Below are positions 31,470 through 41,402 of a stretch of DNA of 64,000 nt, in pieces (position 1 is the stretch's first letter; the number at the start of each line of letters is the position of its first letter). Made by a program: the position numbers and the translations under genes. Source of the DNA: Isosphaera pallida ATCC 43644 (lineage in GTDB: Bacteria > Planctomycetota > Planctomycetia > Isosphaerales > Isosphaeraceae); assembly GCF_000186345.1 (NCBI RefSeq), contig NC_014962.1, positions 4,926,450 through 4,990,449 of the forward strand, read 5' to 3'. The notes under the pieces are model-generated. The model did no database searches, was not told the origin of the DNA, and saw nothing but the letters and a program-made list of their open reading frames with translations.

Positions 31470-34325
31470 ATGACACTTCGCTTAGATTCCCCACGTGGTT
31501 CCCCTGTCGAACCGTCAAGCGCGTCTGTTTCAAAGTCAACCTCGAACGAGCCCTTGAACTCGGAGGACCGATCGGAGCGGGTCCGACTGCTCAGCGATCT
31601 CGACGATCAGTCGCGTTACCACGACGGTTGGATCGAACTGGTCTGGCGTCGTGGGGCGTGGTGTCTGGTCGAGGACTCGGGCCGCGTAACGCCCTTGGAG
31701 CAGATCGAGCGGGTCGAGTGCCGCGATCGCCGTGGACGAGGGGAATGGACCGCCTGGAACCAGGCGGGCCAAGTAGTGGTTCGGCGGGAGTTCACGGCCG
31801 CGCGAGCGTCCCAGGCTCGTCGGTTCACCCGCGTCTGGGAGTCGATCCAGGCTGGGCGTCCCGATTGGGATCTTCTCCGCGAACTTCAATCCGAATCCCG
31901 CCAATCTGACCTGGACCATGACCAGACGCGCTCCCCGACCCGCCTCAAAACCCGCTTGGGGCCGCTGGTACGGCTGGCTCGATTCGCCCGGGCGCGGGGC
32001 GGCCTGATTGGTCTAGGTTTGGTGCTGACGTTAGCTTCGACCATCGCCGGCCTGGTCCCGCCCTATTTGACAATGCCCCTGGTCGATCGGGTGCTGGTGC
32101 CCCGCCAGTCCGGTCTGGACCCCTCCCCGTGGCTGGCCGTCGAATACCTCGCGGGACTGACCGCGGCTGCAACGATCGCCTGGCTGTTGGCGTGGGCGCG
32201 CGGGTTTGTGATGCTTCGCGCTTCGGAGCGGGTCAGCGCTGACCTCCGAAACGCCGCTTACGAACATCTGCAACGGTTGGGACTGGATTTCTTCGCTTCC
32301 AAACGCACGGGTGATCTGATCGCGCGGATCGGCTCGGACACCGACCGCATTTGCAATTATTTGGCGTTCAGCGTGATCGATTTCCTCGCTGATGTTTTCA
32401 TGATCGTCCTCACCGCCGCGGTGTTGATCTCGATCCATCCCGGCCTGGCGCTGGCGACCTTACTGCCGTTTCCAATCATCGGCGGGTGGGTGCGGTTGGT
32501 GAGGGGACGGTTGCGCCAGGGATTTCGCCGCTCGGCCCGTGTGTGGGGCGAACTCAACAGCGTGCTGGCCGACGCGATCCCCGGTGTCAAGGTGGTTAAG
32601 GCGTTTGCCCAGGAGCAACGCGAGACCGAGCGTTTCCGCGCGGTGAACAACCGCGTGTTGGCGATCAATGACTCGGTCAACGCTTGGTGGTCGTTCACCG
32701 GCCCCTTTGTGGGCTTCCTGACCCAACTTGGTTTGCTAACGGTCTGGGGCTGGGGCTGCTACCTGATCTACCAGGACGCAGTAACCCTCGGGGTCCTCAC
32801 CGCGTTCCTCGCCTACATCACCCGGTTTTATGCGCGGATGGAGGGAATGATCCGCATCCTCCAGGCCACTCAACGCGCCTCGGCCAGTGCTGAGCGAATC
32901 TTCGACGTGCTGGATCGGCGGCCCAATGTCCCCGAGCCGGTTCGCCCGGTCGAGTGGACTCGTCCCCAAGGGGCGATCGAGTGCCGAGGCGTCGGGTTTC
33001 GCTATGGTCCCCGCACAATCTTGAGCGACATTGAACTGACCATCCGCCCCGGCGAATTCGTCGGCCTAGTGGGTCCCAGCGGCGCAGGTAAAACAACCCT
33101 AATTTCATTGATCTGTCGATTTGCCGATCCGGATGAGGGTCGCATCTTGATGGATGGCATTGACCTCCGCGACTTATCCACTCGGAGCTTGCGTTCGCGA
33201 ATCGGCCTGGTGCTTCAAGAACCGTTTTTGTTCCACGGGACGCTCTTGGAAAATCTGTGCTATGGACGGCCCGAGGCGGCGATTCGAGCCGCAATCGACG
33301 CGGCCAAGGCGGCCCACGCCCACAACCTCGCGCTGAGGTTGCCCGACGCTTACGACACCGTAGTGGGGGAACGCGGTCAAACCCTCTCTGGAGGCGAGCG
33401 TCAACGGGTCAGCCTGGCGCGGGCGATTCTGGTCGATCCCGTCGTTTTGATCCTCGACGAGGCAACCTCGGCGGTGGACACCCAGGCTGAGCGTCTCATC
33501 CAACATGCCCTAGCCCGCCTGACCCGCGGCCGCACCACCTTGGCCATCGCCCACCGGCTCTCGACCCTCAGACGTGCCGATCGGCTCGTGATGCTCGATC
33601 AGGGCCGAATTGTTGGGCAGGGAACCCATGATGAATTGCTCGCCGATCCTCGAAGTCTGTACGCCCGGTTGCATCGCGCCCAATTCGAGTCGAGCGTCGA
33701 GGCAGGCAAGGACGAACCGGACGTCCATCGGCGTGAACGCGCGACTTGCGACCCCTTTGGTGAGCGGTCGATCAAGGGAAAACGCCTTCACACTCACGAC
33801 GATCCGGCCATCGAGTCGGACGCCCCTGTATGGGAGGATCATCCTGGACGCTTCACGCTCGAACCCTCGAGCCGCCCCGACCGCCTCGTCTTATGGGATC
33901 GCGCGGCCGAGGGACCAGCCGCGCGACGCGAGGTCGAACCACTACGAGCCTTCCCTTGGAGTCACCCCGAGTCGTGGTGGTCGCTCGTCGATCCCGAAGA
34001 CGGAACCGAACAGACGCTGATTGAGACCCCTGCCGATCTTGCCGAGGAACCACGGCGGTTAGTGGAAACCGCTCTGGATCGCGCGTCGTGGCGTCCTCGG
34101 ATTCTGCGGATCGACGACGTGGACGTGATCGAGGAGGAATCACGCTGGCGGGTACAGACCGATCGCGGCCCAACCACGATCCACCTAGCGCATGCCGAGG
34201 ACGCGCGGCGGTTGGTCACCGGGGGATGGGTGCTGGTCGATCGTTCGGGTGGCCGATTCCGCCTTCCTCCGCCCACTCAACTCGATCCCGCCAGCCGTCG
34301 CCGTCTGGGACGTGTGGTGGAATGA
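31470..34325 (+). CDS. ABC exporter (membrane and ATPase) fused to DUF1854
   Basis: 951-residue protein. Residues about 40-140 are a soluble region of unknown function. Residues 160-450 are the exporter membrane domain with about six hydrophobic helices (GLGLVLTLASTIAGLVPPYL, FVGFLTQLGLLTVWGWGCYL). The ATPase domain follows: Walker A GPSGAGKTT near 534-542, signature LSGGERQRV near 638-646, Walker B VVLILDEATS near 658-667. Residues about 796-951 match DUF1854 (EVEPLRAFPWSHPESWWSL, RILRIDDVDVIEEESRW). DUF1854 and such transporters are usually separate neighbouring genes, annotated with cyanophycin metabolism in proteobacteria. No cyanophycin gene is visible here, so the substrate is unknown. 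Confidence 0.87.
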   Translation: MTLRLDSPRGSPVEPSSASVSKSTSNEPLNSEDRSERVRLLSDLDDQSRYHDGWIELVWRRGAWCLVEDSGRVTPLEQIERVECRDRRGRGEWTAWNQAGQVVVRREFTAARASQARRFTRVWESIQAGRPDWDLLRELQSESRQSDLDHDQTRSPTRLKTRLGPLVRLARFARARGGLIGLGLVLTLASTIAGLVPPYLTMPLVDRVLVPRQSGLDPSPWLAVEYLAGLTAAATIAWLLAWARGFVMLRASERVSADLRNAAYEHLQRLGLDFFASKRTGDLIARIGSDTDRICNYLAFSVIDFLADVFMIVLTAAVLISIHPGLALATLLPFPIIGGWVRLVRGRLRQGFRRSARVWGELNSVLADAIPGVKVVKAFAQEQRETERFRAVNNRVLAINDSVNAWWSFTGPFVGFLTQLGLLTVWGWGCYLIYQDAVTLGVLTAFLAYITRFYARMEGMIRILQATQRASASAERIFDVLDRRPNVPEPVRPVEWTRPQGAIECRGVGFRYGPRTILSDIELTIRPGEFVGLVGPSGAGKTTLISLICRFADPDEGRILMDGIDLRDLSTRSLRSRIGLVLQEPFLFHGTLLENLCYGRPEAAIRAAIDAAKAAHAHNLALRLPDAYDTVVGERGQTLSGGERQRVSLARAILVDPVVLILDEATSAVDTQAERLIQHALARLTRGRTTLAIAHRLSTLRRADRLVMLDQGRIVGQGTHDELLADPRSLYARLHRAQFESSVEAGKDEPDVHRRERATCDPFGERSIKGKRLHTHDDPAIESDAPVWEDHPGRFTLEPSSRPDRLVLWDRAAEGPAARREVEPLRAFPWSHPESWWSLVDPEDGTEQTLIETPADLAEEPRRLVETALDRASWRPRILRIDDVDVIEEESRWRVQTDRGPTTIHLAHAEDARRLVTGGWVLVDRSGGRFRLPPPTQLDPASRRRLGRVVE

Positions 34326-34534
34326 CCGACCAACTCCATCGCAAACCTCAACCAAAACGACGTGGGCTAGGAGAACTCACCCATCGAAAACCCTCTCGAT
34401 GGGCCAGTCAAGTTCACTCCCTTTCCAAAACACGCCATTTGCTCAAGAATGACAGGACGTTCCATGTCGTTGAGAAAGATCGGTCGAGAGACTCATTCTC
34501 CGACTCATTGCCACATCCTCGCGCATGGCCAAGC

Positions 34535-34777
34535 TCAATCGCGCAACAGAAGTGAGTCGTGAGCGGATTTCTTCGCCAACTCTTCGCGCAGAAGACCCTG
34601 TTGGATCCAGCTTCGGAGGATCTGGGCGACCGACTCCGAGCGGCGACGTGAGAGTTCGATCAACTCGTCCGCCTGTTCTTTAGGCAACAACAGCGCGAAT
34701 TCAACCACGCCCGGCGAAGGAGGGGTGAAAGGTGAAGGCGTAGTTTTGAGGCTGGTTCCAAGCAATGGCGGCGTCAT
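34535..34777 (-). CDS. small ribbon-helix-helix-like hypothetical protein
   Basis: 80-residue protein with a Pro/Thr-rich start and a core VVEFALLLPKEQADELIELS followed by SVAQILRSWIQQGL. The strand-helix-helix pattern resembles CopG/Arc-type DNA-binding proteins. It lies downstream of the kinase gene on the same strand, 184 bases away. No toxin partner is adjacent. The call rests on pattern only. Confidence 0.5.
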   Translation of the reverse strand: MTPPLLGTSLKTTPSPFTPPSPGVVEFALLLPKEQADELIELSRRRSESVAQILRSWIQQGLLREELAKKSAHDSLLLRD

Positions 34778-34961
34778 GAGTAGGAATCCGTTGTCAACGG
34801 GGTAGGCGAAAAGGGAACGTCCGGTTGTTCACCTCTGACGCAAAACTCGCGCCGAAAGTCGCTCGACCAGTCTGATTGGCACGACAATCGAAGGTCGAGC
34901 AAAAGGAAACAAAAAATAAACCAAACCCGACCAATTTGCTCTGGAGCCATGCGGCACTTCA

Positions 34962-35996
<1,035 letters not shown>

Positions 35997-36191
35997 CGGG
36001 TCGGATCCGATATCCCCCAAGATCAACGGAAGCCGCCTGATCCGACCGACATCCCCGGGACGCCAACGAGTCGAATCGGGTTGACTTGAGACCAGTCCCC
36101 ATACCACCAGGACCCGACCAACTCAAGCGGGCGCGCTTTCGAACCGCGACCCGCCGGAAAGCCAACCACGCCATCAAGGTAGGTTGAATGA

Positions 36192-37085
36192 TTAATCAAT
36201 GTGAATCACTGCACAGGTGATGTTGTCGCGGGATTGATTGCGCAGCGCCATGTCCACCAGTTCGCGCGCTGAAACTTCGGGATCCTGATTTTGTGCCATG
36301 ACCCGCGCCAAATCCTCGTCGGGAACCACGCCGGTCAAACCGTCGGAGGCCAAGAGGAACCGGTCCCCGGGCATCAGTTCGAGTTCCTTGACGGTATCGG
36401 GGCCGTCGCGGGCTTCGCGGCTGCCCAGATACAGATAGAGGACATGATTGAACTTATGGGTGGCGACTTCCTCGGGTTTGAGCGTCCCTGCATCCACCAA
36501 CGCCTGGGCCAAGGAGTGGTCCTTGGTGAGTTGTTCGAGCTTACCTTGCCGAAGGCGGTACACCCGCGAATCGCCGATGCCCGCCACGTAAGCCCGATCG
36601 CCGTGAATCAGGGCCACCACGCAGGTCGTCCCCATGTTGGTGGTCTCGGGCCCTTTGGAGGCGCGTTCGAGGATCTCCTCGTTGGCTCGCGACATCGCCC
36701 GACGGATCAACTCGCGTGTCTCCTTGGGCGACAGGTCCTCGGTCAGACCCGACTTGACGACACTGGGAATCGTTTCGACGGCGAGCTGACTGGCCATCTC
36801 GCCGGCCAGTTGCCCCCCCATCCCATCGGCCACGACGAATAGGTTCTCGGGACCCTTGATCGGGGTCATGTCCGCGGTGGGATCCACGTTGGCGTTAGAC
36901 CCTAGCGAGTTGTACCGACTGACCGGCGCGTGGCCGGGAACGTAGTAGCTATCCTCGTTGTGTTCACGCACGGGCCCTACATCGGATCGGACTCCCGCCC
37001 GAACCACGGGCTTCCAACCCGGCGGAGCCTTGGTGGCGACCGGGGAATCGGAGTCGTTTCGATTCGGAAACAACCAGGCAAACAT
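36192..37085 (-). CDS. PP2C-family Ser/Thr protein phosphatase
   Basis: 297-residue metal-dependent phosphatase. The motifs are SDVGPVREHNEDS, FVVADGMGGQLAGEMAS, YVAGIGDSRVYRLRQG, LLASDGLTGV and QSRDNITCAVIHID, which cover the metal-binding aspartates. ATG 37085 has GAGGCGGA upstream. The frame is open for another 146 codons upstream, to 37523, but that stretch looks non-coding. It pairs with the kinase downstream. Confidence 0.9.
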   Translation of the reverse strand: MFAWLFPNRNDSDSPVATKAPPGWKPVVRAGVRSDVGPVREHNEDSYYVPGHAPVSRYNSLGSNANVDPTADMTPIKGPENLFVVADGMGGQLAGEMASQLAVETIPSVVKSGLTEDLSPKETRELIRRAMSRANEEILERASKGPETTNMGTTCVVALIHGDRAYVAGIGDSRVYRLRQGKLEQLTKDHSLAQALVDAGTLKPEEVATHKFNHVLYLYLGSREARDGPDTVKELELMPGDRFLLASDGLTGVVPDEDLARVMAQNQDPEVSARELVDMALRNQSRDNITCAVIHID

Positions 37086-37649
37086 TCGCCGAATCCGCCT
37101 CGCCAGGTCCACTTCGATCGCCTTCCGGGATGTGGATGGGATCACAACACGACAACGACCCTCAACCAGCGCGGTCGGATCACTTTTGAGGAACCGCTCC
37201 CGTCGGATCGGATCCCAAGCACTGGCCCGCTCAATCCAAGCCAATCCGTCCCCAGGCGAACGCGGTGGGTTGAAAGGGGCTGGCTGGAGGAATCGGCTCC
37301 AATGGGAACGCTCGTTGTCAAACAACTGGAATGGACTCGAAAACTGCTCCGTTCCGACCCAGTGTATCCATTCTTCAGTGTAACGCAAGTTTCCAGGGTT
37401 CACCAGCCGCCTCAAGAGCTTTCCCGCATCGTCCCGCGTCAACCGGAAGAATCTCGAAGATCGGTTGAAGATGCGGGAGCCGACTTCTACAATCCATGAT
37501 CGCAGCGACCTTGAATCCTCCACCCTGGAATACGGGAATCAAGACGCGAACCAACGATTCATGGCAATTCGCGGTGTCGTGGAGTGGACCAGCCCATCGA
37601 CGCGGCAACCGGACCATCGGGGTTGACGACCACCATTCGGCGAGGAGGC

Positions 37650-38417
37650 ATGACGACGGCATACTACAAACGTTACCGCATGATGGTGGATTTGTCGCCG
37701 CGACGGTCCCATGAACTGTCCAATCCACCTCCTGAGCCCGTCTTGCCTCCAGGCTACGCCTGGGCGGCGTGGCCCCGACCGTTCAATCCGGTGGACGACG
37801 AAGCCTTCATCGAACGGCATGCTCAAACCAAAGCCCGTTGCTTTGCGAACGAACTCGACGCCGGCGTGTTCGCCTGCCTGAGTCATCTCGACGGTTGCCG
37901 CCGACTGGTGCGGGAGATCCGTCGCAAACGCGGCTTCCTGGCCGATGCCACTTGGTTGATCGTCGCCCCCGACGGCGAAGATTGCGCCACCATTCAAGGG
38001 GTGCTGGAATCGGGATGGCTTGGATCGATCCAAAACGTGGGAGTGGCCCCAGCGCACCGCGGTCGGGGTCTGGGAAAAGCGTTGGTGATCCGCGCCCTCG
38101 ACGGCTTCGCCCGCAACGGAGCAACCAAGGCCACCTTGGAAGTCACCGCCGCCAACCTCCCGGCTATCGCGCTTTACCATCGCCTGGGGTTCCGCCGGAC
38201 CCGGACCTCCTACAAGGCGGTGGAACGGGTCAGTCCTTCACCGACTTTCCCCCAACCACCGGCCGCGACGTCGGCAACCCTCCCACCCTCGTGCCCCACC
38301 TCCGGCGGAACGGCCTCCTGCGTGACGTCCGCACCCCGTCACGGGGTCATCGTCGTACCGACCACCCCGATCCGACCCCTCCCTCCTTCCTCCACCACAC
38401 AAGGATTCGGACCGTGA
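37650..38417 (+). CDS. GNAT-family N-acetyltransferase
   Basis: 255-residue acetyltransferase. The start TAYYKRYRMMVDL is conserved in planctomycete members. The acetyl-CoA loop is VGVAPAHRGRGLGKALV, followed by LEVTAANLPAIALYHRLGFR. The last 40 or so residues are Pro/Ser/Thr-rich. The substrate is unknown. ATG 37650 has AGGAGG just upstream. The stop overlaps the GTG start of the next gene (GTGA), so it is co-translated with the M16 pair. Confidence 0.87.
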   Translation: MTTAYYKRYRMMVDLSPRRSHELSNPPPEPVLPPGYAWAAWPRPFNPVDDEAFIERHAQTKARCFANELDAGVFACLSHLDGCRRLVREIRRKRGFLADATWLIVAPDGEDCATIQGVLESGWLGSIQNVGVAPAHRGRGLGKALVIRALDGFARNGATKATLEVTAANLPAIALYHRLGFRRTRTSYKAVERVSPSPTFPQPPAATSATLPPSCPTSGGTASCVTSAPRHGVIVVPTTPIRPLPPSSTTQGFGP

Positions 38418-39742
38418 CCTTGTCCACGACCGCTCTTGCCACCTCGACGCCCACCGCCCAGATTCGCGTGCTGGACAACGGCCTGGCGCTGCTGGTCGAG
38501 ACCATGCCCCAAGTCCGCTCCGCCGCCTTAACCCTGTTGGTTCCCGTCGGGGCAGCCCACGAAACCGAGGGCCGCGACGGCTCCGCCGCAATGCTTTGCG
38601 AGTGGATCATCCGCGGGGCGGGCCAACGCGACAGCCGCCAGCTGCTCGCGGCCCTGGAAGACCTCGGGGTCAACTACGGCAAAAGCGCCTCGACCTTCCA
38701 CACCGCTCTGACCGCCTCGACCCTTGCGGCCAACCTGCCCCCGGCCCTGGAAATTCTCGCCGATGTACTCCGCCGTCCCCGGCTTGATCCGGTGGAGGTC
38801 GAGCCCATCCGCGACCTGGCGCTACAGTCGCTCCAAAGCCTGGAGGACGACCCCGGAGGACTGACGATGGTCGAACTGCGCCGTCGGCACTATCCCTGCC
38901 CCTGGGGACGCCAAGCCGTCGGGACACGCGAAGGGCTGGCCGCGACCACCCCCGACGATCTGTCGGCGCTTTACCATCGCGGATTTCGACCCAACGGCTT
39001 GATTCTGGCAATCGCCGGGGCCGTCGAGTTCGACGCCATCGCCCCCCTGGTCGAACGTCTGCTGGGCGACTGGCAACCCCGACCCGACCCCCCGGTGATT
39101 CGACGCGACCGCGGGCCGCTCGTGTCCCATCTCTCTAAGGAAACACAGCAGACCCAGATCGGTCTCGCCTGGCCCAGCGTCACCCCTGCTGACCCTGGCT
39201 ACTACTACGCCCGCGCCCTGACCACCATCCTGGGCGGCTATGCCTCCTCGCGACTCTTCACTGAAGTCCGCGAAAAACGCGGGTTGTGCTACTCGGTCAC
39301 CGCCAGCTACGAAACCCACAAAGAACAGGCCGCCATCCTGGTCTACGCCGGAACCGCTGCCAACCGCGCCCAGGAAACCCTGGATGTGACCTATCAGGAA
39401 TTGCTCCGCCTGCGACGCGACGGCGTCGAATCGGCCGAACTCGACATGATGCGGGCCAACCTCAAAACCCGGCTGATGTTCCAACAGGAATCGACCCAAA
39501 GCCGCGCCACGGCGTTGACCGCCGACTACTACCACTTGGGACGGGTCCGCACGCCCGAGGAAATGGCCCAGGCGATGGCCGAATTGACCCCTGAAACGGT
39601 CGCTGCCCACGCCGCCGCCTTGCCGATCGACTCCCCCACCCTGGTCACCCTGGGCCCCGCCCCCCTGACCGTGCCCTGGAGCGGATTGACCTCCGACACT
39701 CCTCACCTGCCACCTTCCGCGACCACCAACCCCCAGGCTTGA
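38414..39742 (+). CDS. M16 peptidase-family protein, non-catalytic subunit
   Basis: 442-residue M16 (insulinase/pitrilysin-like) protein. At the site where active members have HxxEH it has AAMLCEWIIRGAG, so zinc binding is lost. The substrate-side motif SSRLFTEVREKRGLCYSV, with the conserved arginine and tyrosine, is intact. This fits the second half of a heterodimeric M16B peptidase. It starts at GTG 38414, overlapping the acetyltransferase gene, and ends 7 bases before the catalytic partner. Confidence 0.88.
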   Translation: MTLSTTALATSTPTAQIRVLDNGLALLVETMPQVRSAALTLLVPVGAAHETEGRDGSAAMLCEWIIRGAGQRDSRQLLAALEDLGVNYGKSASTFHTALTASTLAANLPPALEILADVLRRPRLDPVEVEPIRDLALQSLQSLEDDPGGLTMVELRRRHYPCPWGRQAVGTREGLAATTPDDLSALYHRGFRPNGLILAIAGAVEFDAIAPLVERLLGDWQPRPDPPVIRRDRGPLVSHLSKETQQTQIGLAWPSVTPADPGYYYARALTTILGGYASSRLFTEVREKRGLCYSVTASYETHKEQAAILVYAGTAANRAQETLDVTYQELLRLRRDGVESAELDMMRANLKTRLMFQQESTQSRATALTADYYHLGRVRTPEEMAQAMAELTPETVAAHAAALPIDSPTLVTLGPAPLTVPWSGLTSDTPHLPPSATTNPQA

Positions 39743-39749
39743 GCCTCCC

Positions 39750-41048
39750 ATGAAGACGCCCCACACCGGCCCCCGCGCCTCCACGCCCCCGGCGGCGGGA
39801 GGCTCGTCCAGCCGCTTTCACCACGCCACGTTGCCTAATGGTCTGGAGGTGGTCGCCGAACTCGGACCCACCTACCACTCCGTCGCCGCCGGCTTCTTCG
39901 TCAAAACCGGCAGCCGCGATGAGTCGCCCGAGACCGCCGGCGTCTCCCACTTCCTCGAACACATGGCCTTCAAGGGCGGCGGCAAACGCGACGCCCTCGC
40001 CGTCAACCGCGACTTCGACCGCGTCGGAGCCCTCCACAACGCCCAAACTTCCGAAGAAGACACCATCTACTACGCCGCCTGCCTGCCCGAATACCTCCCC
40101 GATACCCTCGACATCCTCGCCGAACTAATGCGGCCTGCCCTCCGCGAAGAGGATTTCCAAACCGAAAAACTCGTTATCCTCGAAGAAATCAAAATGTATC
40201 TCGACGACCCGATGATGACCGCCTACGAAGCCGCCAAGGCGGCCCACTTCGGCGCGCATCCCCTGGGTCGAAGCATCTTGGGCACCGTCGAATCGATCGA
40301 AGCGCTGACCCTCCACCAAATGCGCGCCTATCACGCCCAACGATATGGGCCGGGCAACGTGGTGCTGGCCTTCGCAGGCAAGGATGACTGGTCGCGGCTG
40401 CTCGACTTAGCGCACGCAGCCTGCGGCTCCTGGCAGGGAAACGCCGGTGTTCGCGCCACCCCCCCCTGCAAAGGGCTGCATCGTTTCGAGGCAATCGAGC
40501 GGCCTGACGACCAGCAGCAGAAAGTGGTCGCGGTGATGGACGCTCCTGCTCTCGAAAGCGACCAACGGCACGCCGCCTCCCTGATGGCTGCCATGCTCGG
40601 CGACCAGACCGGCAGTCGTTTGTACTGGGAACTCGTCGATCCTGGCCACGCCGACTACGCTGAAGCCTCCTACCAAGAATTTAACCAAGCCGGGGCTTTC
40701 TATGTCTTTATGAGTTGTCAGCCTGACACCGCCCAGGAGCAGATTCACCGCCTGGCCGCGGTCCTCTCCCGCGTCATGGCCGACGGCTTCACCGCCGAGG
40801 AACTCCAGCGGGCCAAAAACAAGGTGATGTCCCGTCTGGTGCTGCGGGGCGAGCGACCCATGGGACGGCTGATGTCGGTGGGCACCTACTGGACCTACCT
40901 GCGCCGTCATGTCCCGGTTCAGGACGAGATCGACGCCTTCAATCGCGTTCAACTCGAAGACGTGCGGCGCGTGTTGGACGAGTGGCCGCCACTGCCCATG
41001 ACCCTAGTGACCATCGGTCCCAACACCCAACTTGTGCCCCCCGCTTGA
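39750..41048 (+). CDS. M16 zinc peptidase, catalytic subunit
   Basis: 432-residue M16 peptidase with the inverted zinc motif HFLEH in VSHFLEHMAFKGG and the downstream glutamate in KLVILEEIKMYLDDP. The amino-terminal domain is complete (LEVVAELGPTYHSVAAGFFV). It probably forms an active dimer with the preceding protein. No signal peptide was seen on either subunit, so it likely acts in the cytoplasm or lacks a classical export signal. Confidence 0.9.
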   Translation: MKTPHTGPRASTPPAAGGSSSRFHHATLPNGLEVVAELGPTYHSVAAGFFVKTGSRDESPETAGVSHFLEHMAFKGGGKRDALAVNRDFDRVGALHNAQTSEEDTIYYAACLPEYLPDTLDILAELMRPALREEDFQTEKLVILEEIKMYLDDPMMTAYEAAKAAHFGAHPLGRSILGTVESIEALTLHQMRAYHAQRYGPGNVVLAFAGKDDWSRLLDLAHAACGSWQGNAGVRATPPCKGLHRFEAIERPDDQQQKVVAVMDAPALESDQRHAASLMAAMLGDQTGSRLYWELVDPGHADYAEASYQEFNQAGAFYVFMSCQPDTAQEQIHRLAAVLSRVMADGFTAEELQRAKNKVMSRLVLRGERPMGRLMSVGTYWTYLRRHVPVQDEIDAFNRVQLEDVRRVLDEWPPLPMTLVTIGPNTQLVPPA

Positions 41049-41402
41049 CCAAACCGGATCGGCTCCCTATCCAAATCCACCCAAACCAACCACACGGAAC
41101 CAAGCCGAAAACTCAATCACCCCGAGGGACTCCAGCTGGCCGAAAAGCCGGAGACCACTCGGGGTCGAGTTGATTCGATCGGCAGAACACCAACCTCGCT
41201 GTTTCTACCCGTCGGTGGACGAGACCGGATCGTCACGTTGAACAATCCATCAACGCCCGAGCGTGTGGTGTTTCGTGAGGTTGGCGGGCAACCGAACCGA
41301 TTCTAGTCAAGTCGCCGCGGAGTGGTCGGCGACGCAGGAGGGATTTCCGCGCCACCGACCAAGCCACAGAACGGGACCGGACAACCGGATCGCGCGGAGG
41401 GA
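41049..41402. other. 354-base convergent intergenic region
   Basis: It lies between the ends of the M16 gene and the RTX gene, so only terminators are expected. A candidate hairpin is given separately. No gene is supported. Confidence 0.5.
41120..41164. terminator. candidate hairpin between convergent genes
   Basis: CCCCGAG (41120-41126) pairs with CTCGGGG (41158-41164), and an inner GGC/GCC pair closes a CGAAAA loop. No U-run follows, so the function is uncertain. Confidence 0.33.

Noticed and set aside
37086-37523. 146-residue amino-terminal extension of the PP2C phosphatase
   Set aside because: The frame is open but has no recognisable domain, and ATG 37085 has a ribosome binding site and gives a normal-length enzyme.
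38822-39784. 320-codon minus-strand open frame
   Set aside because: Antisense to the M16 subunit gene, with Gly/Gln-rich shadow sequence.
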